Shown piece after piece: positions 55,958 through 64,000 of a stretch of DNA of 64,000 bases. The position numbers and the translations under genes are program-made. Under the pieces are notes generated by a model that was given only the letters and a program-made list of their open reading frames with translations, did no database searches and had not been told where the DNA came from. Source of the stretch: Lepiota brunneoincarnata (Eukaryota; Basidiomycota; Agaricomycetes; Agaricales; Agaricaceae); contig JAEBUN010000006.1 in the NCBI GenBank assembly GCA_023014365.1, forward strand, positions 930,001 to 994,000, given 5' to 3'. Positions within the stretch are counted from its first letter, which is position 1. Each line of letters begins with the position of its first letter.

Positions 55958-56985
55958 TCTTCCAGTTACTGGCTTCGCCAGTTTTAAGCAAGGATAAGAA
56001 GAATATGATCTTCTTGTTGTTGGTGTTATAGATGTTGGCATTACCATAAAGGTAAAGTGCTATGGAGTTAATGAATTCTGGGAAGTTTTTGTGGTTTCCG
56101 TTGAACAGTGTCGGTTTCTCGAATGATAATTCTTTGTATCTGTTGTGTTGTTGTGGCAGTGGTGATGTCAATCGGTTTCAGGGAGGGAAGAGGGTTCCAG
56201 TTGGTCCAGGTGGGCCTCCAGGTGGTCCTCTGGGCAGTCCTGGTGGACCTGACAGTGGCTGGTTAGCTGGCAGGTCTCCCATAGTTTCAGACATGGATTC
56301 AGAGGGAGGGGAAGGTGGTGGGAAAGGTTGTAAGGTACGGGGAAGTTGGTAGTGTCCAGGTTTGATCTGTCAGATAGGAAAATGTAGGGGTCCTCCTGTA
56401 CTTGTGGTTGCTTCCAGCAGACCAAAGGAGAGTCAAGGCAGTTCAACAGGTGACAGTTCAGTGATCTGAGTGGCTATGTGAATGGTGGTATCCACTGGTT
56501 CAGGCAGGGTTGTGTATATGGGTTGGTCAGACTCAGGAGAAGACGAAGGAACACGAAAAGAAGGAATAGGGCAAGGAGTAGATGGGGCAGTATGTGGGGT
56601 AACAGATGGTTGAGAGGGTCCTGGAGATCCAGAACCAGTTTGGGAAATACAAGGGTTAGGATGGTCTGTCCTGGCTTTGAAATAACTACCCATGATGGGC
56701 AACAATGTCTTTTCCAGGTAAAGAGGAACCAAAGAGAATTTAAGATTCATTAAGACGTTTGACAAGACAAATGAGGAATCCGAGAACCTATAGAGATGCT
56801 GGGGTGCAAAGGTTCAGAAGAACAACAGCCGGAGTTCTTCGGGGTGAAGACCATGTCAGACGCTTGAATAGACAAGCGATGATCCTCAACAGATTACGGT
56901 TCTGTCTAGACCTCACAGTTAATGGTACTGTGCAAACCAAGGAGGGCAAGAAGAGAGAAGAGAGGCAACAAGTAGCTTTGTCTTT
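55958..56985 (-). pseudogene. gag: B1 Gag N-terminal half and leader
   Basis: Minus strand. 56171 to about 55960 reads ELSFEKPTLFNGNHKNFPEF; 56765-56433 reads MGSYFKARTDHPNPCIS to PSPVELP. These match B2 29105-29800. A TGA sits at CGA in the FPP-NRLTS stretch. Confidence 0.85.
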
Positions 56986-57293
56986 TGTTACGCTGGTTAG
57001 GTGTCTGCAAGGCTCAATGCAATTAACGACAAGTTAACCATTGAGTAATGCGAGCAAGTCTAAGGCGATGCCAAAGAGCAGGAACAAATATGGTGTATAA
57101 TAAGACAAAGCTAGGGATTACAAGTAATACCTAGGTCTATATATACTACTGGGGCGACTGACATGTGATAAAGGAAATAATCACATGTGAATGGGCAAGA
57201 ATTACAAGCCAAAAGAGAACTAACTATAGACAGGTGGTGACATGTGATAAGCAAAAATAGATAGACGGGCATGTAAAAGGGAAAATGGTAACA
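56986..57293 (-). repeat. 5' LTR of B1
   Basis: 308 bp, TGTTACGCTGG to AATGGTAACA. It is 44 bp shorter than the 3' LTR because of a deletion near 57235. Followed by TSD copy GTTGA. Confidence 0.92.
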
Positions 57294-57678
57294 GTTGATG
57301 TGCCGTGTGTGCTTCTTTTCTGGTGTCATCAAGGAGTCTGATGCGTTCATCTACTGATGGAAAGTTTGATGTTTCCATTACTGTGGGTATTGGTGGAGGG
57401 TTGTATCCCATGATTAGTTCAAATGGGGATTTCTGCCTTGAGGCATGTATTTTGGAGTTGTGTGTGAATTTGGCAATAGGGAGGGTTTCTGACCAGTCAA
57501 GGGGGTTCCTGGTGCAGTATATGGCAAGATAGGTCTCAATTTCTTGGTTATATCATTCAGTAGAACCATCTGTCTGGGGATGGTATGCAGTTGAGAATGC
57601 TTGTTTGATGTTTAAGTGTTTGGCTAGCTCTTGGAGGGAGTTGGTGGTGAATCTAGGGTCTCGATCTGATATGATCTT
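57294..57678 (-). pseudogene. pol: A1 integrase core fragment
   Basis: Minus strand. It continues from 14967 after removal of B1 and reads MGYNPPPIPTVMETSNFPSV and the HPQTDGSTE region. It ends at the TSD ATCTT of Copia element F and resumes at 63220. Confidence 0.88.
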
Positions 57679-57731
57679 TGTAGAACAATGTAAGATATAT
57701 TCAGTCGCAACGTGTGAGCTGACTATTTACC
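57679..57731 (-). repeat. 53-bp partial LTR duplicate at the F left end
   Basis: Starts with the same TGTAGAACAATGTAAGATAT as the complete LTR at 57732, then diverges and ends TTTACC. It lies between the TSD and the full LTR. Confidence 0.8.
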
Positions 57732-58068
57732 TGTAGAACAATGTAAGATATACTACAAACAAGTTAGTACAGTAATTAGTGGTATGAATAAAGTACTCAC
57801 TTCAGTTGTGACATGCAAGCTGAAGTGCGACTACATAATGTTTGCTATTTATAAAATACTACGGTACACATGCTTGTCCGAAGACAATAAGCACAATATC
57901 ATGTAGATAACAGACAGAGGAAGATGGTAAAGGCATAGTAGAAGTGGTACAAATGGTAGAGACTGTGCAAAAGCAATGGGGTGCGGGAGATGGGACAATA
58001 GTGGAGGGTGTGAAAGGAATGCCAGCGAAACAGAGATCAGAACTTGGCACAGGTTTGCGAGCCCGACA
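57732..58068 (-). repeat. 3' LTR of F
   Basis: 337 bp, TGTAGAACAATG to GCCCGACA. On the minus strand a TATAAATAG promoter-like box is present. The polypurine tract GAAGGGGAG is next to it (58069-58080). Confidence 0.92.
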
Positions 58069-58075
58069 CTCCCCT

Positions 58076-59269
58076 TCAAACTGTAGCGAGTCTGAGTTCT
58101 TGCACAAAATGCTTGACTTTTGGTAAGGGGAGTGCTTTGGTGAAGACGTCGGCTACCATGTCCTCAGTGGGGCAATAAATGAGCCAGATTTTGCCTTTTT
58201 CGACGATCCAGCGAATGAAATGATAGCAAACATCGATATGTTTCATTTGCACATGGTACTGGTGGTCTTTACTGAGTGCGATGGTGGATTGGTTGTCCAA
58301 AAAAATCATGGTGGAGGGGACGGCAGTGTTGAAAATCTGTGAAATAAGCAAACAAAGCCACAGTGCTTCCTTTGAGGCATGAGTAGCGGCTACATACTCA
58401 GATTCCGTCATGGATAGAGTGACAATTTCTTGTCGCTTGGCACTCCAAGAAATGGCCCCACCATTGACAAGGAACGCATACCTGGAGATAGCTTGGCGAT
58501 CCTCTACCATGTTGCTATCGGCATCAGCATAGCCTTTGAGGCCTTCTCCAGTGCCTCCATAAGTCAACCATAGGTCCTGTGTACCCTTCAGGTACCAAAA
58601 AACTCGCCTAACCGCTTCCCAGTGTGCCTCTCCGGGGTTCTTTGTGAATTTCGAGAGAACTTGGACAGCATATACTATATCCAGATGCATTCCAAGGGTG
58701 GCGTACATAAGCGTGCCAACAGCCTCTTGATAAGGCTTCCAGGCCATGCAAGCAATGTCCGAAGTTGTTTGAGGTGATTGCTCGCTTGTTAGATGGATGG
58801 TGGGATCCATGGGGGTGCTAACCAGTTTCTCGTTGTCGAAACCATAATGTCTGAGTGAAGCATCGACATAGGAACGTTGGGATAGCATGAGCTTACCCTG
58901 TTCCTTATCCCTCTTCACTTCGATCCCCAAGAGCCAGTGGATCTCTCCCAGATCTGTAATTTCAATGAATTTTCGCACTCCATCCTTCACCCAGTCAATC
59001 GGCAAAATAGTAGACATTATGAGAGTACAGTCATCAACATGCACCAGGATTATGGTGAGATCTGGCACCATGATCTTGAAGAATACACTCTGGTCAACCT
59101 CACAGCATGAAAAGCCCAGGTGATCGACCGAAAATCTCACATAAATGTTGGTACCATCGTCGGCTGGACTGCTTGAGACCGTAGAGGGTCTTCTTGAGGT
59201 GGCAAATGCGATGTGGGTGGGTGGTGGATGTGAAACCGGGTGGTTGCTGCATGTAGATTGTCTCACCAG
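58076..59269 (-). pseudogene. pol: F reverse transcriptase (C-terminal part) and RNase H
   Basis: IYMQQPPGFTSTTHPHRICH and LKKTLYGLKQSSRRWYQHLC, then the catalytic box ILVHVDDCTLI, KGYADADSNMVEDRQAISRY and RNase H SMTESEYVAATHASKEALWL, ending VKHFVQELRLATV. The conserved R of KHIDVRYHF is C here, a CGC-to-TGC change. A frameshift lies near 59120. The remainder of RT is to the right of the solo LTR. Confidence 0.88.
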
Positions 59270-59657
59270 TGTTATCAGAAGCCACATCAGAAGGACGGTT
59301 ACTTTTAGTTCACATTCCCATGTCACTATGAAACCATCAGTAGTGTACATCAGAAGGACTATTCTTAGTATACGCCTCATGTTTTCTTATCTCTGACTCA
59401 TAGTTACCCCGATCCAAACTATTATAGTAGGAGTACAGCCACACTTAGAAGTATATAAGGATACAGTACAATACCTTGTATCCTTATCTTAGTGTTATAC
59501 AGTTCTTGCCTCCCTATATCTCTTTGCCCTTAAAACCAGCTGGACTATAGTGCTCCGTTGTCTCCAAGTCACACTCAGTAGGACAGGACCAAGTCTGTAT
59601 AGACATCCTGTGTCGAACCCCATGCTACTCAAGAGCGAACCCCTAATCCGGGTAACA
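59270..59657 (+). repeat. Solo LTR of family A in F reverse transcriptase
   Basis: 388 bp, TGTTATCAGA to GGGTAACA, with perfect TSD ACCAG (59265-59269 and 59658-59662). Confidence 0.93.
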
Positions 59658-61690
59658 ACCAGGGCCTAATTTCCTGTTTAGGTACGCACCCTTGATATCG
59701 ATCTGATGGATCTCATAGTTACAAGTGGCAGCAATTGCTAGAATTGTCTGGATAGATGTGAGTCGTGCCACAGGTGCAAAAGTGTCAAAATAATCGACTC
59801 TGGGGACTTGAGAAAATCCTTGGGCAACAAGACGGGCCTTGTAATGGACAACATTGCCAGCAGCATCCTTTTTAGCTTTAAAAACCCATTTTGAGCCGAC
59901 AATGTTAGCTCCTGATCAGTGGATCAATGAGTTCCCACATTCCAGCATCACCCAACATGGCAAGTTCTTCCTCCATAGTCCTTTTCCACAACTCCCAGTC
60001 CACTCGTTTCCTCGCCTCCTGCAGGCTCCCAGGTTTCAGGCCCTCTGTTTCCTCAATATCAGCCACCAGGATATGTACATCTGCCCAGTCCAGTTCTTCG
60101 GCTAGGGTTACTGCTCGCCCTGCTAGGATGTCTCTTGCCTTTGTGCTTGGGTTTTGAGCTTGTTGAGGTCGTTGGGGGTGTAGGTTGCCCTCGCTAGGTG
60201 TCTCCTTGGGGCTAGCATTGTTTGGAGTGCTGTTTTTGGCAGGATTGACTATAGGCTTGGTGGGATCGACTGGATGCTGGTCTGGTGCATCTGGTGTCTT
60301 GTTTGGGAGTTTTGCTGGGGTGTTGGGGCTGTGTGGGGGGTCATTTTGAGGCTCGCTCACAGGTGAATGCTCCCCTTTGAGCCCAGGACAACCTGTGTTA
60401 ATAAACCGGAAATTTCGTTCGATTTTTACAGCACCTATGTCCAGAAAATAAATGCGGGAGCCATTGCTCTCGGCATCATATCCCACCCATCTCCCCTTCT
60501 TTGCTTGTCCTCCAAGCTTGTCCCCACCTGCCTGGTGTACCCATACCTCTTCACCCCACTCATGTATCGCCCTTAGGTCCGGTTTACAACTGTACAACAC
60601 CTCAAAAGGTGTTTTGCCCTTGACTGCTCAAGTGCCTGTCCTATTCATCAGCCAGGCAACATGGGCAACAGCTTCTGCCCACAACAATTTCAGGAGATGG
60701 CTAGCATGCAGTCGTGCATGTGTACGTTTGACGATTGTATGATTTCGGTGTTTGGCAACACCATTGTGTTGGGGTGTATCGTGTACTGTGAGTTTGGTCT
60801 CTGTGCCTTGGGATTTCAAGTAGGACTGAAATTTGATTGCAGTGTACTCCCCTCCCCTATCCGAATGCAACACCTTAACTCAGGTACTGAATTGTGTCTT
60901 GCACCATGCATCAAAATTTCAGTAGGCCTCAAAAACGTCGGATTTGTTGGAGAGAAAGCCAACATGTGTCCACCTTGAAAAATCATCAATAAATGTTACA
61001 TAGTAGCACTTTCCCCTCTTTGTCTCTACTCACACAGGCCCCCATATGTCAGAATGAACCTCCTGTCCAAAAGTGGATGCTCGTTTGCCCTCCCATGCCT
61101 TCGAAATTGGCAGCCAAGTTGCCTTGCCATAGGCACATGACTCACAGAAGAAATCAATGTCAGCTCTGTCCTCTAGCCTCAGGCCAGCCACCAGACCATC
61201 GTGGACAAGTTTCCGGGCTGCACCAGCAGCAATATGGCCCAGCCGTCAGTGTAACATGTCTAAGCTAAGTGGTTCAGCCACCATGTTTGCTTCCTCCGCT
61301 TCTTTGACTAGTTTGTATAGACCCCTTCTGGTCCTTGGAATCTCAGCAATCCGGGTGCCACTAGTGTCTTGAATTATACATTTGCCATTTGCAAATGTGG
61401 TTGTGAAGCCAGCATCGTCAAGACGGCTGATCAATACAAGTGTATAGCCTGCCTCCGGTGAGTATAGGACTTCACTCAAGTGGAGTTGTGATGAGGTGGT
61501 GCCATTTGGCAGCTTGAGGACTACTTCGCCTTTTCCAATGGCATCAAACGCTTTCTTATATGCGGCATGTAAGGGGCGAGGGGAAATGGATTCAAAGGTC
61601 ATGAAACTATCTCTGTAGGGGGAGATATGGTTTGTAGCTCCTGAGTTGAAGACTTCAACTTGGGTTGGACTTGTTTTGGTGACACTGTTG
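59658..61690 (-). pseudogene. pol: F protease, integrase and start of reverse transcriptase
   Basis: Order on the minus strand: protease motif VEVFNSGATNHISP (61690-61600; Asp of DSG is Asn), pre-integrase zinc region DFFCESCAYGKATW, and core IWGPV-VETKRGK with TGA for Arg. Further core motifs are LHSDRGGEYTAIKF and DTPQHNGVAKHRNHT, where Lys replaces the catalytic Glu. Then the open frame 60600-59905 carries EVLYSCKPDLRAIHEWGEEV, a Pro-rich spacer and ELDWADVHILVADIEETEG, leading into RT. Confidence 0.88.
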
Positions 61691-62819
61691 ATTTCATCCA
61701 TAGCTACATCACATTCACCAATATCCAGGTCATCAAACTCACTTGTCAACTCCCCTTCGCTCCATAGCTTGTCTGAGGAGCTGCCTGCCTCGATTTCAGC
61801 CCAGCTTGTATCTGTTTCCAAGTCTGATAACTCTTCAACCATGAGGGAACAGTCCTCATCATCGCTATCCGCCATAACGATGTTGGTGCTGCCACCCTTC
61901 TTGTTGGGTGGGCTTCCTCCCTTCTCCCCATCTTTCCTCTCGCTGACCAGCTTCTTCGGGTTAGGACACTCTCTCTTCCAATGCTCTCCACCACAATTCC
62001 AGCATGGACCTTTTTTCTTTCCTTTTCCTTTTGGCTTTCCACTCCCATTGCTACCCTCAGCTACCAAAGCATCATCCTGCTCGGATTTGGCATTGCTGAC
62101 CCTGGATTGCTCAGGGTGGCCTTGGTCCCATTCATCGCTGATCAGTATGATTAGGATTTTGGGCTCAATGGTGTAATGGAGGGAACTGTGAAGTCGGGCA
62201 GCAGAGAGCTGGTTGGCAGCATACATTGATAGCCAGCGAGGTAGGGATTGGAGTATAGCACTTCTGTAGTTGTCGTCACTAATTGTGACACCCACAGCAC
62301 CTAATTCGGCCTTTCGAGATTGGATCTCATTCAGGAACAAATGTATGTCACCCCTGGTCAGGACATTTCATGGTCATAAACTTGTGATGGAGCCGTGCTT
62401 GCGAAAATGCACTTTTGTAAGTGTATTCTTGTGTTATGGCATCCCACATCGCTTTGACTGCATGGTGTCCAGCTGTGACCATTAGTGTGGAGTCTGGGAG
62501 GCATTGGGCAAGCAAGAAGCAAGCAATATTCTCGTTTCTTTGCCATGCCTCAATTGTCTTGGCAGTGATGACAGGGGCAGTAGGTACTGTGGTAGGGGCA
62601 GGTGCTGGTGTAGCAGCAGCCTGGGGAGTAGTGGTGGAAGGAGTGATAGTTGTTTGAGGGGTTGGGAGTATGGGACATGGCGTGCTGCCGTCGAAATGGC
62701 CCCTACAGCCCTTTGCCTTGGATCACAGTCTGCAAACATAGCAAGAAGATCGCCCAGTTTCCTCTGGACACATCCAACTTCGGCACCAACATGGGGAGTA
62801 CATCATTTATGGTAGACAT
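61691..62819 (-). pseudogene. gag: F Gag (UBN2-type) with a short CCHC knuckle
   Basis: ATG 62819 (MSTINDVLPMLVPKLDVSRG). It reads through AHHAVKAMWDAITQEYTYKS-like residues (one or two stops and a frameshift) into the open frame 62340 downward: EIQSRKAELGAVGVTISDDN. The knuckle is CWNCGGEHWKREC, that is CX2CX3HX4C, one residue short of the usual spacing. An acidic segment (DSDDEDCSLMVEELSDLETD) follows. Confidence 0.85.
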
Positions 62820-62880
62820 TGCCACAATATATCTGTAGGTTTGATTGTCTTAGTAGTGCAACAGGTTGGGGCCCATAACC

Positions 62881-63219
62881 TGTAGAACAATGTAAGATAT
62901 ACTACAAACAAGTTAGTACAGTAATTAGTGGTATGAATAAAGTACTTACTTCAGTTGTGACGTGCGAGCTGAAGTGCAACTACATAATGTTTGCTATTTA
63001 TAAAATACTATGGTACATGTGCTTGTCCGAAGACAATAAGCACAATATCATGTAGATAACAGACAGAGGAAGAATGGTAAAGGCATAGTAGAAGTGGTAC
63101 AAACTGGTAGAGACCATGCAAAAGCAATGGAGTGCGGGAGATGGGACAATAGCGGAGGGCGCGAAAGGAACGCCAGCGAAACAGAGATCAGAACTTGGCA
63201 TGCATTTGTGAGCCCAACA
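62881..63219 (-). repeat. 5' LTR of F
   Basis: 339 bp, TGTAGAACAATG to GCCCAACA, followed by TSD copy ATCTT. It matches 57732-58068 with scattered transitions and small indels. Confidence 0.92.
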
Positions 63220-64000
63220 ATCTTGTCAGGTAATCCAAATCTAGTGAAGACTTTTTCTATTAATAGTTGTCCAATGTCATCAGTGTTTGATCTATCTGAG
63301 GTTGGGATGAAAATTACCCCCTTTGTAAGGCTGTGGTCCACCACAGACAATATCGCATTATGACCAGTGCTAGGTGGTAGACTGGTGATAAAATCCCATG
63401 AGATTTGAGCAAATGGGTGCTTGGAAGATGATGGTGGGATTGGTTGAGTTGGTGTGTGATCCGGTCTGTGTATGATTTTGTGTTGCTGACACTCTGGACA
63501 GCCTTTGATGTAGTTCTTTATGAACATTGACATTCCTGGCCAATATACTTCTTTCTTGGCTAGGTGGTATGTTTCCTGTTCTCCAGGGTGGCCATGTTTA
63601 GGGTGGTTGTGGTATCTTGCAATGACATCACGTCTGAGTTGGAGGTCTTCTGGAATGATGACACATTCTTGGAACGTGAGGAGTTGACCATTTGAGGTCA
63701 GGACTGTTCCAAAGGCTTTATCAGCGGCATTAGGGTGGGTTTCTTTTAGGAGTTTGAATGCTTCAGTGGTTCTAGCGTCGTATTTGGGTGATTCCGTGAT
63801 TCATTCTTGGAGTTTCATATCAACAGTGGTGATAAAGAGGTGTTCTGGAAGTACTGTGATCAGGTTTTGATCTTCTATGTCAGCGGCGGTGACAAAGAGG
63901 TTGTTTGGAAGCATGGTGACATCTTCATTATCATTATCCTCATCAGGGATGTGGTCTGGACATCTTGATAGAGTGTCTGGTGCAGGGATCTTTGATCCTG
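63220..64000 (-). pseudogene. pol: A1 integrase N-terminus, running off the right edge
   Basis: Minus strand. SMFIKNYIKGCPECQQHKII, then ISWDFITSLPPSTGHNAILS and FTRFGLPDKI at the F junction. The HHCC and first catalytic Asp region match A2 (35270-36050). RT and gag of A1 must lie beyond position 64000. Confidence 0.88.

Larger units (their letters stand above)
14968..57293 (-). mobile_element. Ty3/Gypsy element B1, split by six or more insertions
   Basis: Flanked by GTTGA at 14963-14967 and 57294-57298. Its own pieces are 14968-16824, 24654-24705, 25404-26167, 26489-28466, 45634-46192, 54440-55541 and 55958-57293. Together they total about 7.65 kb, the same as B2 when B2's insertions are removed. 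In order on the minus strand they give 5' LTR, gag, protease, RT, RNase H, integrase with chromodomain, ORF3 and 3' LTR. Many conserved Arg codons are TGA, so the element is dead. Confidence 0.9.
57679..63219 (-). mobile_element. Ty1/Copia element F in A1 integrase
   Basis: 5541 bp with LTRs at both ends, TSD ATCTT (57674-57678 and 63220-63224). Domain order gag, protease, integrase, reverse transcriptase, RNase H (minus strand) is that of Copia. It contains a solo A LTR (59270-59657) and carries CpG-type mutations in key residues. Confidence 0.93.
12300..64000 (-). mobile_element. Ty3/Gypsy element A1, outermost host of the nest, partial
   Basis: A1 reads on the minus strand. Its own sequence survives as 12300-13792, 14117-14967, 57294-57678 and 63220-64000. 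These pieces join into 3' LTR, ORF3, integrase C-terminus, integrase core and integrase N-terminus, collinear with intact A2. Its RT, gag and 5' LTR must lie to the right of the window. It was split by solo LTR E1, by the 42 kb B1 nest and by Copia element F. The flank at the left LTR is TCAAC; the matching TSD copy is outside the window. Confidence 0.88.

Noticed and set aside
1..64000. tRNA, rRNA and other RNA genes
   Set aside because: I saw no cloverleaf with A and B boxes or rRNA-like sequence by eye. A tRNAscan or Rfam search would settle it.

Overview
The window is nuclear DNA of a filamentous basidiomycete. The short GT-AG introns, the division-1 chitin synthase, the secreted pepsin-type protease and dense chromodomain Ty3/Gypsy elements fit an Agaricomycete. 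A Rhizoctonia-like (Cantharellales) source is my inference. No search was run; calls rest on motifs and on comparing repeat copies within the window.

Host genes occupy positions 1 to about 10540. There is a multi-exon chitin synthase (minus, 1031-5223), a seven-exon aspartic protease (minus, 5515-7411) and, divergent from it, a seven-exon gene for a transmembrane coiled-coil protein of unknown function (plus, 8862-10538). Positions 10539-12299 hold only a gene-fragment-like stretch.

Everything from 12300 to the right edge is nested LTR retrotransposons, which I could order from target-site duplications (TSDs). Element A1 (Gypsy, minus) runs off the right edge. B1 (Gypsy, 14968-57293, TSD GTTGA) sits in the A1 integrase, and so does the Copia element F (57679-63219, TSD ATCTT). 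B1 was split by C (16825-24653, TSD GGTTT), two solo LTRs (D type and E type), B2 (28467-45633), D (46193-54439) and a solo A LTR. B2 holds an unclassified insertion, which holds A2 (32604-40822, TSD TACAT). After the insertions are removed, B1 and B2 are each about 7.65 kb, which supports the reconstruction.

C is the young element: near-identical LTRs, intact gag and pol, and a spliced opposite-strand gene with its own TATA box. That gene encodes a coiled-coil protein with a Zn2Cys6-like cluster. The A, B and D families share another layout: gag and pol joined by a -1 frameshift at the gag stop, a chromodomain integrase, then a third ORF just after pol with a conserved double zinc knuckle. 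The older elements have decayed by CpG transitions, and most of their stops are TGA at conserved Arg (CGA) positions. Open questions centre on ORF3, the opposite-strand gene in C and an acidic ORF inside the D LTR.
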